Shown piece by piece: positions 42,001 to 54,285 of a DNA stretch of 64,000 nt. The stretch lies in assembly GCA_012845835.1 (NCBI GenBank), contig JABAKD010000021.1, forward strand, positions 17,322,166-17,386,165. The letters run 5' to 3'. The DNA comes from Undaria pinnatifida (taxonomy: Eukaryota > Sar > Phaeophyceae > Laminariales > Alariaceae). A program made the position numbers and the translations under genes. The notes below the pieces were generated by a model. The model was not told where the DNA came from, ran no database searches, and saw nothing but the letters and a program-made list of their open reading frames with translations. Positions within the stretch are counted from its first letter, which is position 1. The number at the start of each line of letters is the position of its first letter.

Positions 42001-45000
42001 TAGACCGATACTGGAACGATCGCCGCCTGACTGATGTGAGCACACACGCCATCCACAATTTTGTGTGTCCAAGTGTACTATATGCCAACAATATTGCATG
42101 AATGGGCGTATTGTGTAGAAATATCATTGTAAATTAGTGCATTCTATGCCGGGAGTGGATGCGTACACTGGATTGGTCTTGTCTCTTGCGACACCGCAGC
42201 GTGTTTCATCTTCTGTTGCACACCGTTGTTGTAGCATGGATCGCACCACAGGTAGTACGTGCACAGCCACCGCGTATGTGTCGTTGTATACTTGGTGTGC
42301 GTATGTGTCTGCTGCTGTAGGAGTCGTCTGCTGTTTGCGAGCAACAAAAAATAGAGGGTTCTCGCATTGTCGTTTGTCGTGCGTGTGCTATTAATAGTCA
42401 TATCAATGGGCATCATGCCCGCAACGTTCGTACATAGTTTATGTTCATATATCGTGCAGTGATTTATTTTGATTTCCTCGGCGTGGACCATTTTTTATTC
42501 TTGGTCGTCGATACCCCTGTGTCCCCGTATCTACTACAGTACCTTTTCGCATATCGAACACGTCACGACATAGATCATGCACACGCCATATTTTTCTCAC
42601 GGCACATTTCGCAGGACCTGTCTGGTAAGAATTCCGCTAACCCGGCTGGTACGTTAATATCTTGTAAGAAGCGTACTACTAGTAGTCTTAGAAGTGTTAC
42701 AAATAGTAGTGCTATTTATAATACTGACAGTACTATTAGTGGTGTAGTATACTAGTAACACTATTAGTGTAGTACGATAGATTAGGCAGCAGATTTTTTC
42801 CAAAATTTTGTTTTTGAATGACGCGGCTCCTTGACCTACTATTGATACTACTATTGATGCTACTATCGATGCTACTATTGGTACTACTATCGATGCTACT
42901 AGTGATACTACTATCGATGCTACTAGTGATACTACTAATAATGCTAGAATTTATACTGCTATTGATACTACTATTGACACTTCTAGTCTGATGATAAAAT
43001 CGGCGGAATGAATATCATTCTTGTTTCGCATCAGGATTGTGCAGGGTTCGGCAAAAACGGGTTAATAGTTGGGTGGGTAGACTAGGTGTAGAGAAGCAGA
43101 ACCCTCGCGGTGACTAGCTAGCTCTACCGTACTCCACCGTACTACTACCGTGTTACGGTACTACCGCAATAATATGAGGAACATGTGTCATAGATCCATC
43201 TGTTTTGTTTTCCTTTGTGTGGACCGTTCGTTGTTGTTTCTTGATCGTCTATGTATGTGTGTGCTGTACTGTTCATTTTCTTTCCACATATAGGACAGAT
43301 CACGATCTACTGTAGATCACGTAAATCACATAGATCATACATATAAAGTAAAGCCACCCTCGCGTTCAATAGTGGTGACGTCGCATGTCCACGACACCCG
43401 CTTGGTGTTTTTGTAAGATGTATCTCTGTCTTAAAGTTGGCGACCTCAGAGCCCCACATTGGCACGGCAAAAATCATAGGCGTAAAATCGTATATGTGAG
43501 ACAATAATAATGTGAGAAGAAGGAGGTACAGACAGATATGCTAAAATTGCGGTAAACCGCACTACTACCAACCTATTACGTAAGGTATTCCGTACATACC
43601 GTCTGCATGATCGCCTCCCAACCTATGCAAAGCGAAGTATGACTAACGAAGTAACGTGATTGAGCGCGTGTACACTACGCGTTCCTTTCAAAACAATGAC
43701 GATACGCATTTCTCCCTTTCGTTCTTAATGGCGATGACATTGCATGACCACATCACCTCGCCCGGTGTACTTGGCAATATGTATCTCTCTCACAATTAGG
43801 GGTGTCAGAAAGTAATGGTATCTACATGATTGTACCTATCGATTGAAATATTCCATCTTTCGATCCATGTACAATAACAAATTATGAAGCTTTTAACACG
43901 TTGTTTACTACACCTAAGAACTTGGTTGCATACTACATGTAACATCAAACCTTCTTGAATAAAAAACATTACCAGGCGGGTGATATAAAGGGCTGCAACC
44001 GTCACATTCGTCCCCTTCAAGGGCTTATATTTTCCGCGCACATATTGAAATGCTCGCCCCCCCCCCCCCGATCCCTCTTTTTCGAACGCCCCACCTGAAA
44101 TCAAAATCTACCAGAGTGGTAAACACTACCAGCCAGCTGATATCATCTCATTATCCATCTAGCCATCCATGCCGTAGCTCCAACTCATCTCTGCCCTCCG
44201 CCCCCCTCCCCCCCGCCTTTTGTTCCCCGCCCAATTCGTTCAATCGCCCCACTTACAATCGAAATCGGCCAGAGTAATACACACTTGTTAGCAATTGATA
44301 TCACGTTATTATATTTCTAGCCATCCATGACGTAGCTTTAATTCATCCCCCCTTTCCCCCTCCGACGCCTCCTCCTTCCCCACACCCCGCACGATCGCCT
44401 AGACCCAGCACCGCGCGTATAGCAATCCCCTACATATATGATTAATACGCGCGATCGGAGGATCACACACAATGTTGATCATTGTCGACCAAATCCTTGA
44501 TCTCATAGCTGGAGTGTATTTCGATACTGTATGTGACCTAAACCTCTTGAAAATCCAATCCCCCCGCCCCCCCCCCCACACTTTTTTATTTTTTTTTTCC
44601 TCGCTTTCTCTTGCTTAAACGTCCCACCTACTATCGAAATCCGCCAGAGTAACAGACACTTCCACGCCCTGGATATCGCCTTGTTATCGTTTTAGAGCCA
44701 TCCATGCCGCTGCTGCAATTCCTACCCACCCCCGCCCCCAACGCCCTCTCCATCCCCACCACCCGCACCATCGCCTGGACCTAGCACCACGCGTATAGCA
44801 AACCCCTACATCTATGCGACCTGAAGCCCTCCCCCGCCGCCCCCCGCTCCCCCCGGCACATCCCCCCCCCCACCTCCCCCCCACAAGAAGTACTTATAGT
44901 TTCCACGCACAAATTGAGCTGCCCCACCCGTCCCCTCCCCCCACTTTCCCCCTCCCGCCCCCCTTTTCATCAAAATCAGGCCCCCACGTCCTTAAAAACT

Positions 45001-45871
45001 TCGCCCTCCCCTCACCGGTTATTCGATTTACAGTATTATCTTGATAAACTGATCCATTTCCTTCTACAGCTGTCAGATTTTGTCCCCCTCAGGAACGGAT
45101 TTTATAGTTTCCGCGCACAGACTGCCTAACATCACCCTGTTGACCCTGATAGCTACACTGTAGTTGCAAGGGGAGTCGCCGACCTATATCCTTAATGAGG
45201 ACGAACAACTCGTAATACGCGCGATCGGAGTAACACACACAGCTTGCAAAGATGAGTTTCGACAAAAAAAATCGATCTCACAGCTAGAGTGTATTTTAAT
45301 TTTTATAATATTGTATGGATCACGTTGTTGTGTAGGATCTGTGTATTTATATCACCCGGCTCCAACTCGTCGACATGGTCTGTGTGCCCTATGCCGGTCG
45401 TGTAGACCAGGGTCTGCCTGCCTTGAACGGCATCGGCCTTTCTTCCTTGAAATGCGTAGGCATGGGGGTTTGTCTGTGCTGGAAGGCATAGCCCATGACT
45501 GTAGATGCCCCCATCCGATGGACGTGTGCACCCGTTGCTCGCAGGACTACACTGAGTTCTTCGCTGCCGCGACGAACGCACCTGGAAGCAGGACAACGAC
45601 TGGGCTGGCCGTGCACCAGGCAGGCCTTCCGCACTTTGACGTCATAGTCACCCCCCACGTTGGGGGACTCTTCTTCAACGAGCTAGCAGCTGCATTTCGC
45701 CTTCGTAAGCCGGTCGAGGACGACGCCGGGGCCCTCCGCATTCTGCGGCTTCGGACAGAGTCCCAGCGGAAGCATACCGCCGAGGAGCTCGAGAACATCA
45801 TTGCGGAAGATGAGCTGGCGGAGCAGATAGCGGCGATGAAGGCAAGATGCCTTAACTTCATGGTGCATTAG
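35918..45871 (+). CDS. Unknown 7-exon gene, possible OTU-like protein
   Basis: I join 35918-36080, 37548-37617, 39401-39491, 40015-40257, 40525-40785, 41865-42035 and 45545-45871: 1,326 bases, 441 residues, all GT-AG with phases 1, 2, 0, 0, 0, 0. I do not recognise the family. Visible parts: a hydrophobic N-terminus (residues 2-20, signal peptide or membrane anchor), a basic low-complexity stretch (about 25-78), and a globular core. The core has NIDPDGNCFGTSW (Asp141, Cys144) and, 62 residues later, DDWIGHAAYDTAYGAFLAVN. That resembles the D-G-N-C and W-G-x-x-E-L-x-A-L-A blocks of OTU cysteine proteases, but no catalytic His is evident, so the match is tentative. The C-terminus is a charged helix (RTESQRKHTAEELENIIAED). 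The start is the first of two adjacent ATGs. Confidence 0.72.
37548..37617 (+). CDS. Unknown gene, exon 2
   Basis: 70 bases between cctcacag and CAG|gtgacg, phase 1 in and phase 2 out. It encodes a hydrophilic linker (HRANETSVPKPDGGRRR) like the end of exon 1. It is supported by phase and composition only. Confidence 0.5.
39401..39491 (+). CDS. Unknown gene, exon 3
   Basis: 91 bases between gcaaacatag and AAC|gtgagg, phase 2 in and phase 0 out. It encodes LLDLVDACRKEDFKKPALD. Confidence 0.7.
40015..40257 (+). CDS. Unknown gene, exon 4 (D-G-N-C motif)
   Basis: 81 codons, phase 0, between tgtgtgacag and ACG|gtgagt. It carries VEELFNSCNPAIVSIATWFG and the putative catalytic DPDGNCFGTSW. Confidence 0.88.
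40525..40785 (+). CDS. Unknown gene, exon 5
   Basis: 87 codons, phase 0, between ttttgcttcag and TCG|gtgagg. It carries DDWIGHAAYDTAYGAFLAVN and a Trp-rich helix (WLRLKWGVAIASRALDVW). Confidence 0.88.
41101..41275. repeat. ~77-base tandem duplication
   Basis: Two near-identical copies (agactacagactatagttgt.., ending gtttcagcgtgtta) in the intron between exons 5 and 6 of the second gene. Confidence 0.92.
41865..42035 (+). CDS. Unknown gene, exon 6
   Basis: 57 codons, phase 0, ending GAT|gtgagc. The acceptor is taken as gcgatag. The alternative atcaag six bases later also keeps frame, and the pyrimidine tract is weak. It encodes EMDFGELLCAGAEADMPG and GLVVDRYWNDRRLTD. Confidence 0.78.
42835..42985. 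repeat. (ACTACTATTGAT/GCT)n repeat
   Basis: Twelve-base units, ctattgatactactatcgatgct, in the last intron of the second gene. Confidence 0.88.
43805..45315 (+). repeat. Large dispersed repeat, copy 1
   Basis: Its last ~350 bases (44,960-45,315) match the reverse complement of 62,578-62,940 closely, and weaker similarity continues leftwards. Internally, a block with gatatc..ttat..agccatccatgccg occurs at 44,140, 44,295 and 44,670. No intact open frame and no clear termini; class unknown. Confidence 0.78.
45545..45871 (+). CDS. Unknown gene, exon 7 (terminal)
   Basis: 108 codons plus TAG, following gttgctcgcag in phase 0. The frame is open further upstream into repeat DNA; the exon start was set at this AG because the frame then continues from exon 6. 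It encodes HFDVIVTPHVGGLFFNELA and a long charged helix. Confidence 0.82.
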   Translation, partial: DYTEFFAAATNAPGSRTTTGLAVHQAGLPHFDVIVTPHVGGLFFNELAAAFRLRKPVEDDAGALRILRLRTESQRKHTAEELENIIAEDELAEQIAAMKARCLNFMVH

Positions 45872-48800
45872 GACCATTAGGACCTTGGCTGTTCGCTGCA
45901 TGTGATCACTGCACGCCGTCGATCACTACTATGTAGGAGAAATCTTGAAGCGAGGACCGTTCCGCGGGCCGTGAGAAAAAAGTAGTCCGTGCAATAGATC
46001 AAAGGTTATCAGAAATCGTTGTTGCGAACCAACGCAAGTTAAAGCCATGTACCTACCCAACCCGCCCATCCGGCCACCCAGATTTGTTTGCCAGTTACCT
46101 TGAATATTGTGCGACACGCTTCGCGTAGAATACTAAATCACAGAGAAAAGTTGACCACGTGGATTGTGGATTTTCTACTAGAACATTTTTTCGTTTAGCA
46201 CACTTCAGCCTACCGCATGATCATTGTTCGACGAATATGGACGACTTTATCAATACTCCTCTAAAGCGAAGTCCTCCGTCGTCCATTCACTCGGCCGTGC
46301 ACATGCCGGTACTTTACAGCTGAGCCCGCTCTCCCGCCGCCTGCTCTTGTTCTGCGTCGCTCTTGTCGACTGTTGATGCAGGCATTCGAAATTGGAGAGA
46401 CCAACAAGAGCAACCCCCCCCCAATAGGCCCAAGAACCTTAGGCGTAGGAGCGCAGCATAGGCATCTACCTGTGGCGGTATGACGTTGCCCCGTCGAGTC
46501 ATGTAAGAGGTAGCACGGTCGACGCTTTGTGCAACGGTGACTGTGTCTGATGACTGTTGAGACGCTTGGTTTACGACATTGTTTCAATGGATACCCCTGT
46601 TGCTGGCAGGCCAGATATTATTTGATATATTTTGAGAGTCAGGGGGCTGGGTTAATCCCTTCACTGCACCTTCTATCTTACAGACATAAACTACTTGGGA
46701 ATGGACTGGGAAAACTGCTGTTGTTCTAGACGGTTAAAGAATGCTCCTGCCGCAGCGGTTAGGGCGAATGTCTGGTGCTGGCGGGTGGTAATTGTCACGA
46801 GCAAGTGCCTTACCGTTTGGTTCTGCCCTCCCGCCCTCTCTCTTGTTGCTGAGGGTTCTCTTCATGACTTTCTGTTTTTTACTTACGCCCCATTGATTTT
46901 TAATGTGCGGTCATGTGAGTCTACATTACTTGACAACTCCTGATGTAGACTATATGATTATTTTTCACAGTCTGTTTGCACTCTGCGCGAATGCGTTGTA
47001 GTGCTGTACCGCCGTTGTGTGGAAGGCGCTTAGTACAAGTGACCGGCGGTCAGATATACGCACAAAAGTACAGCTTGTAGTCCCTCATCCATATATCGTC
47101 CCGATCCGGTCTAATCGCATCAAGTGGTTTTGGCGCGGATTTTGTTCGGTACTTCAGCGCTTCATGGCATATTGCTGATTTCTATCCACCATGTAGGGTT
47201 AGGGGAGCTGAAGTTGTGTGTTAGACTGACGACATGAAGTCGTTAGATGGCTGGTAATGCTTTTATTCGTTGTCTACTTTGCGTTCTTCTTTCTTCCTAG
47301 TTGTTGATATTTGTCTCCTCCGGGGCGTATGAGTCTACCCTGCAACCGCAGGTTATGCCATGCACGGTAATACCTTGGCAGTTTGACGAAAGCACAACAG
47401 TATTAGCGGTAACGACCGAGTTCCAACGACGAACACGACCAAGGCAATGTCTACTGTACCCTGGTACGGTTGGGGGATCACTTTTCGAGCTCCCGCGAGT
47501 GGCTACCCTCCATAGTTTTTCTTCGAAATGTTGTGCCTATCGGCCACCGAATAGTTCGTGGAGCTGCACCAAAACAAAGAGGGCGAGGTGACGAGGCCCT
47601 CCGGCGAGTGGGCTACACCCTGTTACAACGGGACAATGTTTCAATGTTACAATGGGGGACAACCCCCCACCGTCGAATTGGCCCCTCCAACACTCTTCAC
47701 AAGTGCGATTGTGTGAAACACTCTTCACACATGGCAACAGCAATGTACACATACATGAAGATGTTGGCATCTAGGAATCGATGCTCGGCGCTTTGCCTTT
47801 CAACAAATCAACGTCGTCTACACTCTGTGTGTTGATTTTCGATTGTACCTTCGGTGACGTGGCGTTCAGCCTAAACTGCCCGTCTTGGGCACAAACACCA
47901 TGCATGTGTCTACCTTCTTCGCATGTGTCTACCTTCTTTATGTCCTCATACTACACTGTTCAGGATAGTAAATGCATGTAAGGATCGTGTGCATTTCCAC
48001 CCAACAAGTAATACCACGGCGTTTGCGTTTTCGTCCAAAATAGAAGCATAAACTGTGGAATTAGACTATAATATTAATAGGAGTCGCAAACGAGCACCCG
48101 CCTACGAAAACTCGCCTCCATGTATAGACTACCCACACACGACATTGGTATTTCTGTTCCGCAAGTGCCCCGGGAAGTGTCCACCGATTAATGGTAATAG
48201 TGGTACTAGTACTACTAGTAGTATGTGTCATGAGGCTCCTCACACTTTAGGTGTGTTACATAAACACATGAACACATAAACGTCTGACTTTGAGACATGG
48301 CGTACCTGGTATGAGATTAACTCGATCATCAATCTCGTGGTGTAGGCAGACGACTACGTAATTTAAGTTGGTGTTGTAGAAACAAGAATGAGACAGACGC
48401 CAACGATGTTTGACAGTTTGCCAGAGAAAGAGCCCCGCCCCGTCAGCCTAAATATCGCTGGCTAAATTCCGCTGTCCCCATCGCATCAGCATATCGATAG
48501 CACGCGTCGTTAGCCGTCACCAGGCCCTTGGGCGCTTTCGACGTGGGAGTCCGCTTGCTTGGGGACACCAACATATCAACCCGGACGTACATATGATTAA
48601 CCTAAAGTGGCCCCTATACGGGGCGGTTATGTCGTTATGTCGTGATGTTCCAGCCGGCACCGGCACTATTGCGGCAACCGACACTACCCAGCTTGCTGCT
48701 GTTACCACTTACTTATGATTTCTACCCCTGCGTCAAGCGAGTTTGCAACCATTATATCTGGCAACCGGCAGTACTCGACCGACGCTATTTCAAGCAATCC

Positions 48801-49919
48801 CATACCTGGCAAGATCAAAACTTGATGAAACGACTTGATGTCCTGAGGCTGACATTCTAGATAGCCGTGCGGCTCAGATTTGTGTGTTATGGCGGACTTG
48901 GCTGTACAGCGATATATGGCATCGCGAGCGGCAAGGAACAATGACATGTCCTTGGACTGGTCGCCGTCATAAACCATGCATGGCTTTCGTGCGGACAAAC
49001 GAAAACCCATACCGGGGGCGGTCGTTCACGGCTACTTGTCTCGTATGGCTATTTGGGCTTGTCTGGTGTTAATGCGGATCTCGGGCCCGGTATATGATCG
49101 CAGAATAAAACGTACATTCTACAAGGTCCCCATCGGGAGAAACGTTGACGCAAGAGGCTGATGCTTTTGCGTTTTGCACCCCCACGCGTTCGCGCGCATC
49201 CTAACGGTAGAGTATGCACCTATAGACTACTGCCATTTAATTCATTCGGGTGTATGGGAAATGAAGGTACTGCTGTGTAGGGACAGCCCAGATGAATTAT
49301 ATCGATGCTGCTGTAGTAGCCTACCTGGTACTACTACTGTTCTGCCCACATAAGTTCACCGGAGCTAGAGTAGCTGCGGCGTTCATGTACCCGGCGTAAG
49401 ATAAGCATTTGGGTGCAACTTCAACGTGCTGTTTGTTGTAACTGTTGTGCTCAGCACGTGTGATGCGCGTTCGTGGCTGCTTCGTCTCGAACTCTCTCGT
49501 GCCTCGTGGTCCCGGGACGATAAAAAAAGCCGAGCATGTACAACAGCAGTGTTCCACCACGATGCCCTCGGCAATGCAGCAATCGACGACGAAATAAACA
49601 CTCTCACGCACCACGCACTATCCAACACAGCAAGCAGGAGACAGCAGCAGCAGTAGAATCATAATTTTATAGTCTATGGATGGCACGATGGTGTGGTAGT
49701 AGCTGGTAGCACCTACTAATAGCACGCGTGCGTGTTGCGCCATCACCCGTAGCGAGCTGCGGGCTGCACGATGAGCTACTTGATCGCCACCCGTATTTTG
49801 CCTTCTAGGTGATATATGACTGCATGGTGTCATATGAGCCTACGACTACGTAAAAACCTGTTTTCTTCGTGTTTTTTTGGCTTGCCGCGACGAGAGGAAC
49901 CCGCATAACATCAGCACCA

Positions 49920-49950
<31 letters not shown>

Positions 49951-50188
49951 ACACTAAGCAGTTGCGCGAGCCGCGACGACACCAAAGAACACCTGGGCTT
50001 GTTCAACTCCAATGATTACGGGAACAGGCGATGCATCGCGCGGCGCCTCTCCTCGGATGGTCCAAACTGCATTGTTCTTGTTTTGGTCCGACTCTACGTT
50101 TTTGGCCCGACGGATGCTCTGCTGGCAGCTTGCTCCTTTGTTGTCAGTTTTTCCGAGCAGGCATTGTTACTTCGTTTACTGTTCCATC
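45872..50188. other. Region without a recognised gene
   Basis: No domain or consistent exon chain is visible. Short open frames such as - strand 46,261-46,587, + 47,301-47,591, - 48,702-49,010 and + 49,999-50,202 have no recognisable motifs and overlap open frames on the other strand. An AGC repeat is at 49,918-49,950. The retrotransposon is inserted at the right edge. Confidence 0.6.
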
Positions 50189-50192
50189 TTTC

Positions 50193-50622
50193 TAAGGGTT
50201 GATACTCAAGAACACCGCAGGGAGGTGCCAATCTCCCACGCTGTGTGTACAAGCGTTCCTCTTAGGCAACGGTCGCATAATGTGGGCGGTGTTGACGATC
50301 ACCGGACGAATAGAGGTGCTCGGTAAAGAGACAGAACCTCAGGTTGAGATGGGGACAGAAGGAAGTGTGAGAGGTCTGCGAGGGGGCGCCCTCGCCCTCC
50401 TCTCGGACAAAAACAACGGGCAACGAGCTGAGGAAGCGTCTGGGAGACGTCTTGGGGTTCCTCGGGATGTTGTACCCTTCCTTGTGGCTCGGAGCGTTGG
50501 CGATAACGACATCGCTCCGAGAGACGATCTTTCTAGGAGAACGTGCGGAACGTTCTCGAAGGTTTTGGAATTTGTGTTCAGACGCAAGTAGGCAGGTTGA
50601 GTTCAGAGCATTGTGACCCACA
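50193..50622 (-). repeat. 3' LTR
   Basis: On the - strand it begins TGTGGGTCAC and ends GTATCAACCCTTA. It is 430 bases, aligned end to end with 58,189-58,612. It has one extra ~10-base GC-rich insert relative to the other LTR. Confidence 0.93.
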
Positions 50623-50636
50623 TTACCCCCCAATTT
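50623..50636 (-). promoter_or_regulatory. Polypurine tract
   Basis: On the - strand, AATTGGGGGGTAA lies immediately before the 3' LTR, the expected site for plus-strand priming. Confidence 0.8.
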
Positions 50637-50639
50637 TGA

Positions 50640-51830
50640 TGGTGTGAGAGCGCTCATTCCGTCAAATTACAGAGCAATAGGAACACCGGCTCTGGTAATC
50701 CAACCTTCCTAAGACACTATTGCGAAGAGTCTCCTCAAAATCTTCGAAAGTATGTACGATGTAGTACCGAAACGGTTCCGGAAATACTTGTAGTAAACCA
50801 GAGTATTGTTCAGGATCGAATAACGGAGGAGTAATGACGATTGTGCTCAGCCAAACACAGCATTGCTGCGGCCTGCAGGACAAGTGGCGAACACGGAAAA
50901 TTTACGCAAAGCGTATTGAAAGCGTCGCGCGAAAGACGTTTGACGGATCCTGAGTGTGCTATGCAACATTGACGCATCATGGCCAGATAAAATTGATGCG
51001 ATCGGAAGCAATGACGAACGAAAATTCATGGCGAAAAGCAAAGCAGCTATATGAGTAGGCCGATGCTAGGTGACGGCATGTATGTAGCCAGAAGTCAGAC
51101 CGAAGTTTGTTGCCTTTCTGGAGGTTGAAATGGAACTAAACCTCGCAGAAAAATGCACCCTGCAACAACCATGCGTCTCATATTCAATCACCCGGGCTCT
51201 TAAAAGCATTCCGGTGGAAAGAGACCGGGCGTGTGATGCCCGTGGAGCCAGTAGACAAGAAATGGTGTTTGCTCGTTTATTATGAATTTCCTCTCGATTA
51301 GCTCGGATCTTGTTCGAACCCCCTGCGGCTAAAAGCCACTCCGGAAAAAAAAGCGAGTTGTCGACTAATCATCTGGGTCTCCTGGAAACCAAGTGCCAAC
51401 AGGCGACGTAAACGATGCAGCACAAAGGCGTCTAGAAGGCTTTTCCACTCGGATTCCTGGCAAAGCGAAGCTCCATACTGCTTGGAGTACACAAATTGAT
51501 ACCGGTTGCAAAGGTCGTACGAGGACACTGGGCGCGTAACGACGCGGGGAGTCAACTGGCGTACGACAGACGCTATTGTACCTCACGAAGAATTCAATAG
51601 AAAAAAACATACATGATCCGTGGTCATGCTTCAAAAACAAGATAACCACGGGCACGCGTGCGCGGTACTTCGCACGGAGGACAAAGGAAAAATAAATCAA
51701 AGGAAGCTATGAAGGGCTGCCGGCTACAGGAAATACTAACACACGTGGGCGCCGGCCATCGGTTGTTGCAAAACCGACGAGATCAAATCACAAAGGAAAA
51801 TATATATATATGACAACGCGCGTACACATG
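50640..51830 (-). other. 3' segment of the retrotransposon between pol and the polypurine tract
   Basis: About 1.2 kb, long for a gypsy 3' untranslated region. On the element's strand it holds several consecutive frames (51,700-51,365; 51,555-51,298; 51,041-50,847; 50,883-50,662) without recognisable domains. It could be a decayed extra gene or simply non-coding. Confidence 0.4.
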
Positions 51831-51832
51831 CC

Positions 51833-52390
51833 CTACGTGTTACCTTCGTTGCGATCCGATTCAGAACAGGTTCGCTTCTTCTTCCCGGGCGGGTCGAAAG
51901 CCGACGGATTTTGCGACAGAATTACAGCACGGTAAGATTCGATCATCTCCTTGCATTGAGGAAGAGTGATGTAGTGACGCCATACACCACATTGTGGTGG
52001 TTGACCTTTAAGTTTGAGGTGGTATTGGAAGTTCTCCACCGACGCTGCACCTACCCCCCGCTTATAACCATCGATTGCTTCGATGACATACGGGCCGATA
52101 GTCACTGTGTGCACTGAGTCATCAAGATTAGGGACGGGTAGGGTGGTTCCGACGAACATGTCGTCGAGTGCCTCAAAGTCGGGGGCAGGTGATGACTTGG
52201 GTTTGACGAATTGTTTCATCCGACCTAAGTGGACCGTAACTTCGGCCTGTTCGTTTGGTTTTGACACACGATAAATAACAGGGGAGAGCTGAGCTCTGAC
52301 GGTATACGGGCCATGCCAAGGGCTAACGAGCTTGGGGTTTGGTCCGTCAGTTTCGTGGTACGGGCGATGCAGTAATACTTTGTCGCCCAC
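51833..52390 (-). CDS. pol: integrase C-terminus with chromodomain-like module
   Basis: 185 codons. The N-terminal part is the GPY/F-type integrase end: GDKVLLHRPYHETDGPNP, then WHGPYTVRAQLSPVIYRV. Residues ~100-155 resemble a chromodomain: YVIEAIDGYKRG, FQYHLKLKGQPPQCGVW, CKEMIESY, with W and Y at expected cage or core positions but QYHLKLKG replacing the usual YLVKWKG. The acidic/basic tail ends at TAA 51,833. In chromoviruses this module directs insertion into heterochromatin. Confidence 0.78.
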   Translation of the reverse strand: MGDKVLLHRPYHETDGPNPKLVSPWHGPYTVRAQLSPVIYRVSKPNEQAEVTVHLGRMKQFVKPKSSPAPDFEALDDMFVGTTLPVPNLDDSVHTVTIGPYVIEAIDGYKRGVGAASVENFQYHLKLKGQPPQCGVWRHYITLPQCKEMIESYRAVILSQNPSAFDPPGKKKRTCSESDRNEGNT

Positions 52391-52439
52391 TTTAAAACTG
52401 GGGAAATACAGTTTTTTGTTGTCGACGGCTTGCTTGTCC

Positions 52440-53700
52440 GCGTGTTCATTGTAGATTGCGACGGGCTAATTCGTAAGCGAGCTGCAAGTTTTCTGCTGTG
52501 CGACGTGAGTAGTCGAGTTTGTTTTGTGGTGCATCAGTAGAAGGAACTCCGAGAATGAGTTCGACGGGGAGAGTAGCCGTACGCCCAAACACAAGATAGT
52601 GGGGAGTCCCCTCCAACGTTTTGGAGTATGCCGTGTTGTGCGCGAGCTGGACAAACGGTAGTAGTTCCGCCCAATTATCTCAAGCCAAGTTACTGTACAT
52701 GGCAAGCATATTATGAACGGTGCTGTAGACACGCTCGAGAACAGAGTTCCCTTGCGAACGATAAGCGGCGGTACGTGTTTTCTTGTACCCAAAGACAGAC
52801 TGCAATTCTTTCACGAGGTTGGTTTTTCAAATTCCTTCCCTTGATCGGAATGCAGGGTTTGTGGTGGGCCGAACCTCGAAAAGACGCGGTCAAAAAGATG
52901 ACGAACCACCACCGCAGCTTCCTCAGACTTGATAGGTATCAGAATGAGGAAACGCGTGAGGTGATCGATGACAGACAGGATACATCGATTACCTTCCGAC
53001 GTAGATTTGTATTAGAAGAGATCCACCGCAACAACTTGAAACGGTCCGGTGACCGGTCGGTGCCCGGTAGGCAGCGTAGGTGATCGGTGAGACGTTTTGC
53101 GGCGTTGACAAGGAAGACAGCTTTCAACATGTTCGGCAACGTCAGAGTGCATCGTGGGCCACCAATAACGATCCCGAACTTTGTAGAAGGTACCTTTAAA
53201 GGCTAGGTGACCACCTGACGAGGGAAGGTCATGGCAAGCGTTGAATGCAAGTGTTCTCAACGATTTCGGAACCACTAGCTGGTCACGAAAGGTGTCCCGC
53301 CTACGTAGGTGGGCAGGAACGTAAGACCGGCAAAGCAAACCTTCGTGGATGAAGAATTTACTCATGCTGGACTTCGATTGCTGGGGTGGGACGCGAGGTT
53401 TAGAAGGACTGGCCAGGTAGTCAAAGTACTGACGAAATTCTTTCCTCTGGTGAGCAAGCAACTTCGCAGCATCGACGACGGGGAAGACAGATATGGCACT
53501 AGCAAATAATTCGCGATCGCTTTCGACGGATACTATCTCGTCTAAGTTGCCAGCGGACAGTTCGTATTCACGAGGGTTGGGGGGATGAAGAGGCTGATAA
53601 TCGGGGACGTTGCGACAGATAGCTGCAAGTTGCGGTTCGGATGGAAGTGGTTTTCCATCCACCTCGCTAAAAATACGTGACAGCGTATTCGGTACAACGT
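52440..53700 (-). pseudogene. pol: integrase
   Basis: N-terminal zinc-binding H-H-C-C domain: ACHDLPSSGGHLAFKG .. ESCLPCQRRK. The catalytic core starts at VVAVDLF (first Asp), is interrupted by a stop at 53,012-53,014, then continues in neighbouring frames with TLHSDQG (second Asp) and QGNSVLERVYSTVHNMLA (Glu). A further TGA falls before DNWAELLPFVQLAHNTAYS. The D-D-E residues are all visible, but the frame is broken at least three times. Confidence 0.88.
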
Positions 53701-54285
53701 TAAGTTTCCCGTAACGTGTTTGACGGTGAAATCGTAATCTTGAAGACAAATTGCCCAACGGGTGAGCATATTGGACGTGTCTTGCATGTGGTACAAGTAC
53801 GTGAGAGCTTGGTGGTCGGTACAACACGTAAAGTGTCGGCCCCATAGGTACGGACGCCAATGCGTCAGAGCCCATACGACAGCACGGCATTCTCTTATCG
53901 TAGGGCTATAGTGGCTTCGACTACGAAAAAAACGCTTGCTATAGTACGCGACAATATCCAGCTCTTTGCCATCGGTGCTGCCCTCGGACGGTTGGGCTAG
54001 GAAAGCACCTACACCTTGCTCGGAAGCGTCGGTGTGAACGACGAAATCTCTCGAAAAATCGAAAAAGTGTAGGACAGGGGCTTCGGATAAAGAATCTTTG
54101 AGTTTCTGGAATGCGGCATCTTGTGCCGGACCCCAGACCTTTTTAAAACTCGTGCGTTTAGCGAAGCTCTTTCGAGTCAGTTCTACAAGCGGTGCCGTAA
54201 GGTCAGAATAATCTTTTACAAACCGAGGAACAAAATTCGCCATACCCAGAACAGAACGTAAGTCTTTATATGGATTTTGGCGTGG
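53690..54285 (-). pseudogene. pol: RNase H
   Basis: The frame starts in the RT connection (LRSVLGMANFVPRFVKDYSD) and shows RNase H motifs FVVHTDASEQGVGAFLAQ, VAYYSKRF, ECRAVVWALTHWRPYLWG and CTDHQALTYL. The frame is lost near 53,700; the following sequence continues in the integrase frame (VVPNTLSRIFSEVDGKPLP). Confidence 0.9.

Noticed and set aside
42601-42625. Micro-exon in the second gene (between cag and gtaaga)
   Set aside because: Ten bases that would break the phase between exons 6 and 7, which join cleanly in phase 0.
45164-45544. Upstream part of the last open frame of the second gene
   Set aside because: Its first part is the dispersed repeat, shared with 62.6 kb, and a good acceptor at 45,541-45,544 gives the right phase.
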